This document shows, piece after piece, positions 1 to 8,486 of a stretch of 64,000 nt of DNA. The DNA lies in assembly GCF_041224415.1 (NCBI RefSeq), contig NZ_JBGFFE010000001.1:124001-188000 (forward strand). Direction: 5' to 3'. Origin of the DNA: Clostridium_B lapidicellarium. GTDB taxonomy: Bacteria > Bacillota > Clostridia > Clostridiales > Clostridiaceae. Under the pieces are notes generated by a model, which was not told the DNA's origin, searched no databases, and saw only the letters and a program-made list of their open reading frames with translations. Made by a program: the position numbers and the translations under genes. Positions within the stretch are counted from its first letter, which is position 1. Each line of letters starts with the position of its first letter.

Positions 1-1369
1 CAGTTTTATATTTTTTAATATTACCTTTTATATCCTCTATTTTGGAAAGCATAATATCTTTCGTACTGGAATTAATTTTTACAGAATCGCCATAACTTTT
101 ACAGGAATTCCTTATATTTTGAATCTTTTCTCCCATATCGCCTATATCTTTTTCAATTGAAATTATATTATTTTTCAATCCAGATATATTTCTCAAATGT
201 TCTATTTCATTTTCCTTCAGGGCTCTATATTTTTTCTCTCTTTCAACTATATTTTTTTCAATTTTTTTTACAATATCATAATGTTCTTTTAGTTCTGTGT
301 CTATTTCCTTTTCGTCCAATTTTAGCTTAGAAATATCAGCAGCCTGTATACTGCTCTGGTTTATATTTTCAGTTTGCTTACTTTTTATCTTATCCAGCTC
401 CAGCACAGCCTTCTCCAAAGTTTTTTCTATGTTATTTTTTTGCTGTGCCAACAATTTTATACTGCTGTCTATTTTCTGAACACACTCTTTATTTTTATAA
501 TAATTTTTTCTATAAGTAGAATTTTCCCTGTTAAAGTTTTCCATTTGTTCATTCCATCGTGTCACTTTTAACTTTAACTCGGCAAATTCTGAATTTAACT
601 TGCCGGTGTCACGTTTGGTATGGTCTGTGGATTCTTTTATTCTATTTATTTTTTCCCTTAACTTTTCAATAGAATGAACCAGAAGGTTTATTCTCATTTC
701 TTTCAGTTTCCCAGAAAGTCTCAAAAATTCATTTGCCTTTTCCCTTTCATTTTTGAGAGGTTCCAGTCTTTCCTCATAACTTTCTAAAATATCTCCTATC
801 CTCAACAAATTCTCATGAGTGCTTTCCAGTTTTTTTTCTGATTCCTCTTTTCTCCAGCGAAATTTTACAATCCCAGCTGCTTCCTCCAAAACATATCTCC
901 TGTACTCCGGCCTGCCGTTTAAAATAGACTCTATATTACCCTGCCCTATTATGGAATAGCCCTCTTTCCCTATACCTGTGTCCATAAAAAGTTCATTTAT
1001 ATCCTTTAGCCTGCACTGTGTATTATTTATATAGTATTCGCTCTCTCCAGATCTATAAAGTCTTCTTGAAATAGTGACATCAGAATAATCTATAGGAAGT
1101 TTCCTATCAGTATTATCAAGGGTAAGATAAACTTGACACAATCCCACCGGTTTCCTAAATTGAGTTCCGGCAAAAATCACATCCTCCATCTTTCCCCCTC
1201 TCAAATTTTTTATGCTCTGTTCCCCAAGCACCCACTTGACTGCATCCGAAATATTACTTTTTCCGCTTCCATTTGGACCTACAATAGAAGTAATTCCATC
1301 GTTAAACACCAGTTCTGTCTTATCCGCAAAGGATTTAAAGCCTTTCATACCAATAGTCTTTAAAAACAT
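1..1369 (-). CDS. smc: Chromosome segregation ATPase SMC (N-terminal part, runs off window)
   Basis: SMC forms the condensin core that compacts and segregates the chromosome with ScpA/ScpB. The 456 visible residues begin with the ATPase head: Walker A GPNGSGKS at residues 31-38 and a GQG motif near residue 140, followed from about residue 170 by heptad-rich coiled coil. The hinge and C-terminal head with Walker B lie beyond the left edge. The ATG at 1369 follows an AGGGAG ribosome site. The frame is open to the window edge, so this is an edge truncation and not a broken gene. It sits downstream of rnc, as in many Firmicutes. Confidence 0.97.
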   Translation of the reverse strand, partial: MFLKTIGMKGFKSFADKTELVFNDGITSIVGPNGSGKSNISDAVKWVLGEQSIKNLRGGKMEDVIFAGTQFRKPVGLCQVYLTLDNTDRKLPIDYSDVTISRRLYRSGESEYYINNTQCRLKDINELFMDTGIGKEGYSIIGQGNIESILNGRPEYRRYVLEEAAGIVKFRWRKEESEKKLESTHENLLRIGDILESYEERLEPLKNEREKANEFLRLSGKLKEMRINLLVHSIEKLREKINRIKESTDHTKRDTGKLNSEFAELKLKVTRWNEQMENFNRENSTYRKNYYKNKECVQKIDSSIKLLAQQKNNIEKTLEKAVLELDKIKSKQTENINQSSIQAADISKLKLDEKEIDTELKEHYDIVKKIEKNIVEREKKYRALKENEIEHLRNISGLKNNIISIEKDIGDMGEKIQNIRNSCKSYGDSVKINSSTKDIMLSKIEDIKGNIKKYKT

Positions 1370-1383
1370 AAAATAGACACTCC

Positions 1384-1479
1384 CTATCTAAAAAGCATCG
1401 GCAATAATCCCAGTATAAATATAAACACTACAAAAACCACAAGTGCCCTAGTCATTCTATCCCTGGTCTTTTTTTTCAT
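1384..1479 (-). CDS. Tiny single-pass membrane protein, DUF4044-like (31 aa)
   Basis: This 31-residue frame starts with a positively charged segment (MKKKTRDRMTR) and continues as one hydrophobic helix ending LPMLFR. An AAGGAGAG ribosome site lies just upstream of the ATG, and the gene fits exactly between rnc and smc. Size, charge pattern and location match the DUF4044 family of clostridial micro-proteins, from memory and without a search. The function is unknown. The N-terminus should stay in the cytoplasm with the helix in the membrane. Confidence 0.75.
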   Translation of the reverse strand: MKKKTRDRMTRALVVFVVFIFILGLLPMLFR

Positions 1480-1540
1480 AATATCCACTCTCCTTATAAT
1501 ATATTTCTATCCGAAGTCGTGAAAATTTCTGTATCTATAA

Positions 1541-2245
1541 TTAACTTTTCAGCTGCAGATTGCTCAAAGCATTATGGGCGGCATTCTGCTCCGATTCTTT
1601 TTTACTATAACCTACACCTTTGCCTAACACATCTTTATTATCTATACACACTTCAGTATAAAATTTTCTCCTGTGAGGTGGGCCGTCAAATTTCACAAGT
1701 ATATAATCTATGGATACATCCCCATTTTTTTGAAGAATTTCCTGAAGTTTTGTTTTATAATCCAATATTATTTTATTTTCCATAGCCTTTTTTATAACAT
1801 CCTTAAAATTATCAATGATAAATTTTCTAGCCACTTCGTATCCAAACTCCACATGAACCGCCGCAATAATGGCCTCCACGCAATCTGCCAGTATAGAAGT
1901 TCTCTCCCTACCTCCTGTGATCTCTTCACCTTTACTCATCCTTATATATCTCCCTATATCCCACCTTTTGGCTACCTCATAGAGGGAATTTTCACAGACT
2001 ATAAGAGATCTCTTTTTGGTAAGTTCTCCTTCAGGTTTATCCTTATACATTAAAAACAAATATTCCGATATGCAAAGCTGTAGTACGGAATCCCCCAAAA
2101 ATTCCAGTCTTTCATTAAATTTTATATCTTTTCTACCATTGGCATAAGAACTATGGGTTAATGCTATTTCAATCAATTCCCTATTTTTAAAATGTATATC
2201 TAATTTTCTTTCTACACTTTCAATATAATCTACTTTTTCACCCAT
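1541..2245 (-). CDS. rnc: Ribonuclease III
   Basis: RNase III cuts double-stranded RNA, including rRNA precursors. The 234 residues match the usual length. The catalytic domain carries the signature ERLEFLGDS, placing acidic metal ligands at E45, E48 and D52, with a second acidic motif (ADCVEA) further on. A double-stranded-RNA-binding domain fills about residues 160-230. AAGGAG precedes the ATG by eight bases. It lies between acpP and the 31-residue peptide gene upstream of smc. A hairpin in the acpP-rnc gap may reduce readthrough. Confidence 0.97.
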   Translation of the reverse strand: MGEKVDYIESVERKLDIHFKNRELIEIALTHSSYANGRKDIKFNERLEFLGDSVLQLCISEYLFLMYKDKPEGELTKKRSLIVCENSLYEVAKRWDIGRYIRMSKGEEITGGRERTSILADCVEAIIAAVHVEFGYEVARKFIIDNFKDVIKKAMENKIILDYKTKLQEILQKNGDVSIDYILVKFDGPPHRRKFYTEVCIDNKDVLGKGVGYSKKESEQNAAHNALSNLQLKS

Positions 2246-2278
2246 TTATATTTCTCCTTTTGCTGCTTCTCTTGAAAC

Positions 2279-2309
2279 TTAAAGTCCCGTATGCTAAACG
2301 GGACTTTAA
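2279..2309 (-). terminator. Strong hairpin between acpP and rnc
   Basis: A perfect 12-bp inverted repeat (2279-2290 with 2298-2309, 7-nt loop) lies just after the acpP stop. On the minus strand it is followed by only a weak T tract, so it may be a partial terminator or an mRNA end-stabilising hairpin. Confidence 0.55.
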
Positions 2310-2320
2310 AAACACTTGCT

Positions 2321-2557
2321 CTATTCCTCATCAGTATGAGCTTTTATGTAATCAACTACATTTCCCACAGTTTTAACTTTTTCAGCCTCTTCATCAGGTA
2401 TTTCCAAGTCAAATTCTGTTTCCAAAGCCATGATGAGTTCAACCACATCAAGTGAATCGGCACCTAAATCGTCAACAAAAGATGATTCCAATTTTACTTC
2501 CTGCGGATCTATTCCAAGTTGTTCAGATATTATTTTTTGTATTTTTTCAAAAACCAT
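2321..2557 (-). CDS. acpP: Acyl carrier protein
   Basis: This small acidic carrier holds growing fatty acyl chains on a 4'-phosphopantetheine arm. Its 78 residues are typical, and the DSLD motif places the modified serine at residue 35. GGAGGTG stands in front of the ATG. It follows plsX directly, so the carrier and the enzyme that turns acyl-ACP into acyl-phosphate are co-transcribed. The fabD and fabG genes often found between the two in bacilli are absent here. Confidence 0.97.
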   Translation of the reverse strand: MVFEKIQKIISEQLGIDPQEVKLESSFVDDLGADSLDVVELIMALETEFDLEIPDEEAEKVKTVGNVVDYIKAHTDEE

Positions 2558-2635
2558 AATTCCACCTCCAAAAATTTTTATACCTAAATAATATTACATA
2601 ACTTATGTATCGTCAACAATAAACAGCTGTAAACT

Positions 2636-3655
2636 TCACTTCTTTATATTATTGCCTTCAATTTTAGGTATTTTCTCCACTTCAGATTTTATCTTATCCA
2701 CAACATTATTATAATAACAATCAAGCGCTCTCTTTATAGCATTTTTAAATGCTTTTCCGCTGGAGCTTCCGTGAGCCTTTATACATATACCTTTTGAACC
2801 CAGAAATGCAGTACCTCCATATTCGGAATAGTCCATCTTATTTTTGATTTCACTGAAAACCGGTCTTAATATAAGACCTCCCACTTTATTCTTAAAGGAT
2901 TTCATGATCCCATCTTTCAACATGGCAAATAAATTTACAGCTACACCCTCATACATTTTTAAAACAGTATTTCCAATCATTCCATCACAGACCAATATAT
3001 CTACATTCCCCGTTGGAATGTCTCTTGGCTCCACATTGCCAACAAAATTGAAATCCATTTTTTTTAAAATACCATAGGCATTTTTAGTCAGTTCATTCCC
3101 TTTTTCTTCTTCCACCCCTATATTTACAAGTCCTATAGACGGGTTTTTTCTTTTCAAAACATTTTCCAGATATATTTTACCCATAAGTGAAAACTGCAGT
3201 AAATACTGAGGCTTGCAGTCCACATTGGCCCCTGCATCTATAATCATAAAGCTTCCATTTTTACCTGGTACAATAGGTGCCAGAGCCACCCTGTCAATTC
3301 CTCTAATTCTCCCTACAATCAAGGTAGCACCTGCCATGAACGCTCCCGTGCTCCCTGCAGATACAACAGCATCTGCCTTATGTTCCTTTACAAGAGTCAG
3401 CGCTTTAACTAAACTCGAATTCTTTTTTCTTCTAACTGCCATAACAGGTGCTTCTTCAGTAGTTATAATTTCAGGAGTGTCTAAAATACTTATCTTGCCT
3501 TCAGGATAACTGTATTTGGATAATTCCTCCCTGATTTTTTGTTCTTTACCAGTTATTATTACATCTATATTTTCTTCCTTGACAGCTCCAACCACTCCCT
3601 TAACTACAGCTGAAGGTGCAAAATCTCCCCCCATCCCATCTACAGCAATTACCAT
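2636..3655 (-). CDS. plsX: Phosphate acyltransferase PlsX
   Basis: PlsX converts acyl-ACP and phosphate into acyl-phosphate, the donor for PlsY in phosphatidic acid synthesis. The 339 residues open with the family start VIAVDGMGGDFAPSAVVKG and include the conserved VSAGSTGAFMAGA segment and the C-terminal GTAFLGSKG motif. AGGAGGT precedes the ATG. The regulator gene fapR, which sits beside plsX in many Firmicutes, is missing between rpmF and plsX. Expression is probably shared with acpP downstream. Confidence 0.97.
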   Translation of the reverse strand: MVIAVDGMGGDFAPSAVVKGVVGAVKEENIDVIITGKEQKIREELSKYSYPEGKISILDTPEIITTEEAPVMAVRRKKNSSLVKALTLVKEHKADAVVSAGSTGAFMAGATLIVGRIRGIDRVALAPIVPGKNGSFMIIDAGANVDCKPQYLLQFSLMGKIYLENVLKRKNPSIGLVNIGVEEEKGNELTKNAYGILKKMDFNFVGNVEPRDIPTGNVDILVCDGMIGNTVLKMYEGVAVNLFAMLKDGIMKSFKNKVGGLILRPVFSEIKNKMDYSEYGGTAFLGSKGICIKAHGSSSGKAFKNAIKRALDCYYNNVVDKIKSEVEKIPKIEGNNIKK

Positions 3656-3697
3656 ACACTTTACCTCCTATGCCATCGACAATCTACTATTATATAA

Positions 3698-3725
3698 AAA
3701 AAGAAAGCCTCAAGACTTTCTTTTA
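3698..3725 (-). terminator. Terminator after rpmF
   Basis: On the minus strand an AAGAAAG/CTTTCTT stem with an 8-nt loop (arms 3701-3707 and 3716-3722) runs into a long T tract. It separates rpmF from plsX, so plsX probably has its own promoter in the remaining AT-rich gap. Confidence 0.55.
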
Positions 3726-3848
3726 TCCGAAGGCTGTTAAAAGCTAAATTCAATTCACAATATACACATTAAATATATCAAATTATATATCAAATTCGGA
3801 TAAGTTATTCCCATGTTTATCTGACATCTGAACTTGGGAATCACTCTA

Positions 3849-4031
3849 CTAATTTTCAGTTGAAATAACTTCTTTACCCTTATAATATCCACAATTTTTA
3901 CATACTCTATGGGCAAGTTTCATTTCATGACATTGAGGGCACTCAACCAAATTAGGTAAATTCAATTTAAAAGTCTGTGCTCTTCTAGAATGTTTTCTTG
4001 CTTTTGAAGTTTTTCTAGCTGGATTTCCCAC
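3849..4031 (-). CDS. rpmF: 50S ribosomal protein L32
   Basis: L32 is a small zinc-ribbon protein of the large ribosomal subunit. It starts GNPARKTSKARKHSRR and carries four cysteines as CPQC and CKNC. I chose the GTG at 4031 (60 residues) because AAGGAGGT sits seven bases upstream; an ATG 21 bases further out overlaps that ribosome site and would add seven residues foreign to L32. It follows yceD, the usual yceD-rpmF pairing, and is followed by a terminator. Confidence 0.95.
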   Translation of the reverse strand: MGNPARKTSKARKHSRRAQTFKLNLPNLVECPQCHEMKLAHRVCKNCGYYKGKEVISTEN

Positions 4032-4128
4032 AGTAAACACCTCCTTAATCACTGAAACTTAACATAACTAAATAGCCAAAGTGCCAAAATAAATATTCAT
4101 CCCACTGCTGAAGCTGACTGGCCTCCTG

Positions 4129-4626
4129 CTAAGCTTTTGTAAAAACGTCTTTTAATTTCGCCAATCGTGGATCAATATCGTCATCTCTGCAATGACACTC
4201 AGAATAATTCAAATTGGTACCACATTTTTGACACAAACCCTTGCAATCTTCTTTGCAAAGCCTTTTAATTGGCAGGTTCAATATAATATTGTTTTCCAAT
4301 ACCTCTGTAATATCTATGACACCGCCATCTAGGAGGATGATTTCCTCATCTCCACCTGAATTATTGGCAAATTTCTCGAAAATCGGTATGTTTACAGCAT
4401 ATGGAAATTTTTCGAAACACCTGGAACAAGTGAGCTGCAGCAAACACTGCAATTTCCCGGCTAATATAAAAATATCTCCCTCTTTGCTTAAAGTTCCTTT
4501 CAAATCCATAGGTTTTAATAATCCTATGTACTCGCCGCCGTAGTAAAAACCCTTCTCTTCTACTTTAAGTTCAAGTTCTCTTGACAATACATCTCTGTCA
4601 AGTAATTCTGATATATTTAATTCCAT
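4129..4626 (-). CDS. yceD: YceD family (DUF177) protein
   Basis: YceD proteins are widely found next to rpmF and are linked to 23S rRNA levels in other organisms; the mechanism here is inferred. The 165 residues include a CSRC pair in the middle and a C-terminal cluster of cysteines (CKEDCKGLCQKCG, ending CHC) that looks like a metal site. I prefer ATG 4626 to the GTG at 4635, because that GTG is part of the GAGGTGAG ribosome site. The gene lies between ackA and rpmF. Confidence 0.85.
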   Translation of the reverse strand: MELNISELLDRDVLSRELELKVEEKGFYYGGEYIGLLKPMDLKGTLSKEGDIFILAGKLQCLLQLTCSRCFEKFPYAVNIPIFEKFANNSGGDEEIILLDGGVIDITEVLENNIILNLPIKRLCKEDCKGLCQKCGTNLNYSECHCRDDDIDPRLAKLKDVFTKA

Positions 4627-4690
4627 AATACTCACCTCTACACATTAGCCACAATTTATTATATAGAGATGAGCATTAAAAGTCAAGTTT

Positions 4691-5893
4691 TTATTTTCTA
4701 CTATTTTCCACTATTTCTTTTGTATCCCTAGCTATCATAAGTTCCTCATTTGTAGGTATTACAAATACCTTAACCTTTGAATCAGGAGTGCTTATTTCCT
4801 GTGCCTTTCCTCTTATGTTGTTCTTCTCTGAATCTATCTTAATCCCAAGATAGCTAAGCCCGCTGCAGATGGCAGCTCTGCTGGTAGCTGAATTTTCTCC
4901 AAGTCCAGCTGTAAATACCAGGGCATCTACACCATTTAGGACTGCGGCATAAGCTCCTATGAAGGACTTAACTCTGTGGTAGTATAAATTTAACGCCAGA
5001 TTTGCCCTTTCATTTCCAGAATTAGCTGCACTCTCCACATCCCTGAAATCACTGCTAACTCCCGATACTCCCAATATTCCGGATTTCTTGTTCATGAGAA
5101 CATCTATATCGTTTATAGACATATCCGCCGTATTTACTAAATACGGTATTACAGCTGGATCTATGTCTCCACATCTAGTTCCCATTGCAAGTCCTGCAAG
5201 CGGTGTGAATCCCATGCTGGTATCAACCGATTTGCCCTTATCCACTGCACATATGCTGGCTCCATTTCCGAGATGACAAGTTATGATCTTGAGATCTTTT
5301 ATGTCTCTTCCCATCAGCTTGGCAGCTTCCATGGAAACAAATCTATGAGAAGTACCGTGAAATCCATACTTTCTAATTTTATATTCTTTATACAGTTCGT
5401 AGGGAAGCGGATAAATGTAAGCATAATTTGGCATTGTCTGGTGAAAAGCGGTATCAAATACACCAACCATAGGCGTATTTGGCATCAATTCCCTGCAGGC
5501 ATTTATCCCTACTATGTTGGGTGGATTATGTAATGGTGCCAGTGGTATGCAATCCTCAATGGCTTTCATAACTTTTTCATCTATAAGTACGGATCTTGCA
5601 TATTTCTCACCGCCATGAACAATTCTATGCCCCACTGCAGATATCTCTGACATACTGCCTATAACACCGTATTTCTTATCTACAAGGGCGTCAAGAACCA
5701 ATTTCACTGCAATTTTATGATCTTTCATAGGCTGTTTTACGATATGTTTCTGGTCATTGACCTTATGAGTTAAAATAGAGCCATCTATTCCGATCCTCTC
5801 TACAAGTCCCTTTGCCAGAACTTTTTCATCTTTCATGTCTATGAGCTGATATTTTAATGATGAACTTCCACAGTTCATTACTAATATCTTCAT
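4691..5893 (-). CDS. ackA: Acetate kinase
   Basis: AckA interconverts acetyl-phosphate + ADP and acetate + ATP, the energy-yielding step of acetate formation. The 400 residues carry the family motifs NCGSSSLKY (start), HRIVHGG, HGTSHRF, HLGNGASICAV and FTAGLGENS. The ATG at 5893 follows AGGAGG by nine bases; an ATG three codons earlier abuts the ribosome site and is unlikely. It lies 62 bases after pta, forming the classical two-gene acetate operon that in acetogens and fermenters supplies ATP. Confidence 0.98.
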   Translation of the reverse strand: MKILVMNCGSSSLKYQLIDMKDEKVLAKGLVERIGIDGSILTHKVNDQKHIVKQPMKDHKIAVKLVLDALVDKKYGVIGSMSEISAVGHRIVHGGEKYARSVLIDEKVMKAIEDCIPLAPLHNPPNIVGINACRELMPNTPMVGVFDTAFHQTMPNYAYIYPLPYELYKEYKIRKYGFHGTSHRFVSMEAAKLMGRDIKDLKIITCHLGNGASICAVDKGKSVDTSMGFTPLAGLAMGTRCGDIDPAVIPYLVNTADMSINDIDVLMNKKSGILGVSGVSSDFRDVESAANSGNERANLALNLYYHRVKSFIGAYAAVLNGVDALVFTAGLGENSATSRAAICSGLSYLGIKIDSEKNNIRGKAQEISTPDSKVKVFVIPTNEELMIARDTKEIVENSRK

Positions 5894-5955
5894 TTCAAAC
5901 ATCCTCCTAATATATAGCTAAATTAAAATCAATTATTTCTCGCCAGATAAGTTTT

Positions 5956-6951
5956 CTAACCCTGAGCCTGAACGGCTGTCACTGCTACAACATTTACTAT
6001 ATCTTCAAAACTGCATCCCCTGGACAAATCATTTATTGGTTTTGCAAATCCCTGAGTTATAGGTCCTATTGCTTCAGCCTTGGCAAATCTCTGCACAAGT
6101 TTATATCCTATATTTCCTGCTTGAATATCCGGGAACACAAGTACATTTGCCTTTCCGGCAACATCGCTGCCAGGTGCTTTCAAATTTGCGACATCCCGCA
6201 CTATAGCTGCATCCAGCTGCAATTCTCCATCTATTTTTAAATCAGGTCTAGCTTTCTGGGCTATTTTAGTAGCATTTACCACTTTATCAACTAAATCGTG
6301 TTTTGCACTTCCTTTAGTTGAGAATGAAAGCATTGCAACCTTTGGATCCATCCCGCATAATTTTTTTGCCGTCTCTGCCGTGCTCACTGCAATGGAAGCC
6401 AATTGGTTTTCATCCGGGCATGGATTTACTGCACAATCAGCAAATAAAAGCAGTCCATTATCGCCGTACTTACAATTTGGAACTCCCATTATAAAAACAC
6501 TTGAAACTATAGGTACCCCTGGAGCCGTTTTAACTATCTGAAGGCCGGGTCTCAAAAGATCTCCGGTAGTATGTACGGCACCTGAAACAAGTCCATCTGC
6601 ATCTCCAAGTTTAACCATCATTGTAGCAAAATATATGGGATCTCTTACTATTTTGTCCGCCTTTTCCAGCGTTATTCCCTTTTTCTTTCTCAACTCATAA
6701 AATTCATTAACATAAGTTTGAAGTTTGTTTGAAGTCTGTGGATCCGCTATTTCAATCCCATCTAAATTCACTCCTAGTTTTGATGCTTTTTCCCTTATAG
6801 TATTTTCATTTCCTACTAAAACTATATTGGCAATACCGTTACCTATTATTTTTTTACAAGCCTTGAGAGTTCTTTCCTCCTCACCTTCTGCAAGTACAAT
6901 CTTTTTTTTGTTGGCCCTTGCCATATTCCATATTTGATCCATTAATTTCAT
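5956..6951 (-). CDS. pta: Phosphate acetyltransferase
   Basis: Pta converts acetyl-CoA and phosphate to acetyl-phosphate, feeding AckA. It is the short form (331 residues) with only the catalytic PTA/PTB domain, without the N-terminal regulatory region of enterobacterial Pta. Typical segments are KIVLAEGEEERTLKA near the start, GLVSGAVHTTGD and VLVFPDIQAGNIGYK. ATG 6951 follows AGGGAGAG; the frame extends six codons further to a TTG that I reject. A promoter candidate lies at 7005-7034. Confidence 0.98.
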   Translation of the reverse strand: MKLMDQIWNMARANKKKIVLAEGEEERTLKACKKIIGNGIANIVLVGNENTIREKASKLGVNLDGIEIADPQTSNKLQTYVNEFYELRKKKGITLEKADKIVRDPIYFATMMVKLGDADGLVSGAVHTTGDLLRPGLQIVKTAPGVPIVSSVFIMGVPNCKYGDNGLLLFADCAVNPCPDENQLASIAVSTAETAKKLCGMDPKVAMLSFSTKGSAKHDLVDKVVNATKIAQKARPDLKIDGELQLDAAIVRDVANLKAPGSDVAGKANVLVFPDIQAGNIGYKLVQRFAKAEAIGPITQGFAKPINDLSRGCSFEDIVNVVAVTAVQAQG

Positions 6952-7004
6952 CTTTGACTCTCCCTTCAAAATTGATTATGTAATATAAGACTAGATACAA
7001 TTAT

Positions 7005-7034
7005 ACTATAATCCTTTTTAACTGTATTTTTCAA
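7005..7034 (-). promoter_or_regulatory. Candidate SigA promoter for pta-ackA
   Basis: Reading the minus strand, TTGAAA (7029-7034) is followed after 18 bases by TATAGT (7005-7010), overlapping a TATAAT at 7000-7005. It would give a leader of about 50 bases before pta. Confidence 0.45.
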
Positions 7035-7175
7035 TTAAAAATTATCAAATTTAAAACTTTTAATAAAACTTTTTGATAAATACATATGTAAAATTTCTTT
7101 AATGGATTATAATGTATTAGTATGATAGTCTTTATATTTCAATAAATAGAATACTATAATAGAAAGGAAACTTCA

Positions 7176-8399
7176 ATGAATATTACAGGAATAATAGCAG
7201 AATACAATCCCCTTCACAATGGGCACAGGTACCATATTGAAAAATCAAAATCCATAACTGGATGTGATGGTATAATTGCAGTAATAAGTGGAAATTTTGT
7301 CCAGAGAGGTATCCCATCCATTATAGATAAATGGGCAAAAACCAGGCTGGCACTTTTAAACGGAATTGACCTGGTTATAGAACTTCCTGTACTCTACAGT
7401 CTGTCTTCTGCAGAATTTTTTGCATTTGGCGCTGTCAGTCTCCTGGAGAACCTAGGCATAGTTAAAAATCTGTGTTTTGGAAGCGAATGTGATGACATTC
7501 AACTTTTAAAATCAATAGGTAAGATACTATCTTCGGAACCAGAAGAATTCAGGTATACTTTAAAGAAAAACTTATCTTCAGGCATATCTTTCCCCCAGGC
7601 CAGAAGCAATGCGCTGATTGAATTTTTCCACAGTAGAAACAATCTTGAATCTGGGAAGTGCAGCCTGGAAAAAATACTTTCCTCACCCAACAATATTCTC
7701 GCAATTGAATACTGCAAAAGTCTGGCAAGACTTAAAAGCAATATTACTCCCGTCTGTATTAAAAGAATTGGAAGTTCTTACAACAGCCTAAATATTGAGG
7801 ATAATTTCTCCAGTTCATCTTCCATTAGAAATTTCATAAGGGAAAAAGGTAATTTTGATGATTTAAGAAACAATTTGCCCTGCAGTGTATTTTCAACCTT
7901 AAAAAGAATGAATTGCTCAGGATATGACTTTACTTTTGAAGACTTTATGGTACCTTATTTAAAATACAAATACTTTTTTAATGGAGAAAGTTTAAAAAAA
8001 CTTCCAGATGTATCAGAAGGCATTGAAAATAGAATTTTCAATGCAATAAAAAATAATCATTCCTATAAAGGCATCATAGAATCATCCAAAACCAAAAGAT
8101 ACACCTACAGCAGAATAAGCAGAATATTGTGTCAATTTTTTCTAGGGTTTGACCACTTTGACACGGACAGTTTGAGAAAAAATACATGTCCTTATATTAG
8201 AGTACTTGGTTTCAACAGCAGTGGCAAAAAAATTTTAAGAGCCATTAAAGAGAATTCCCATCTTCCCATCTATACAAAAATGCCGCAAAGAGCAGGCCAA
8301 ATCTTGAAAATGGACACTCTAGCCACCAATGCCTACAGTCTCTTAAATAAAAATATACCTTTCAACTACGATTATATCAAAAGCCCAATCATAATATAA
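7176..8399 (+). CDS. tmcAL: tRNA(Met) cytidine acetate ligase TmcAL
   Basis: TmcAL (YlbM) activates acetate with ATP and acetylates the wobble cytidine of elongator tRNA-Met. The 407 residues start with GIIAEYNPLHNGHRYH, containing the HxGH nucleotidyltransferase motif, then SGNFVQRG and DKWAKTRLALL. AGAAAGGAAAC precedes the ATG. The gene is divergent from pta-ackA, whose product acetate is its substrate. It is followed by ylbJ on the same strand. B. subtilis ylbM and ylbJ are also near each other. Confidence 0.93.
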   Translation: MNITGIIAEYNPLHNGHRYHIEKSKSITGCDGIIAVISGNFVQRGIPSIIDKWAKTRLALLNGIDLVIELPVLYSLSSAEFFAFGAVSLLENLGIVKNLCFGSECDDIQLLKSIGKILSSEPEEFRYTLKKNLSSGISFPQARSNALIEFFHSRNNLESGKCSLEKILSSPNNILAIEYCKSLARLKSNITPVCIKRIGSSYNSLNIEDNFSSSSSIRNFIREKGNFDDLRNNLPCSVFSTLKRMNCSGYDFTFEDFMVPYLKYKYFFNGESLKKLPDVSEGIENRIFNAIKNNHSYKGIIESSKTKRYTYSRISRILCQFFLGFDHFDTDSLRKNTCPYIRVLGFNSSGKKILRAIKENSHLPIYTKMPQRAGQILKMDTLATNAYSLLNKNIPFNYDYIKSPIII

Positions 8400-8486
8400 A
8401 ATTTAGAATAAGCCTCCCACTTTATAAATATAATTTATTAAGGCATATATGTTAGTCAAAAGTTTTTAGAAAGTAGGTAGCTGTCA

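Noticed and set aside
7080..7175. Promoter for tmcAL
   Set aside because: Two TATAAT-like boxes are visible, but no -35 element at a normal distance, so I do not call one.
6952..7175. Rex operator or riboswitch in the pta leader
   Set aside because: No TTGTTAA-type palindrome or conserved riboswitch core was found.
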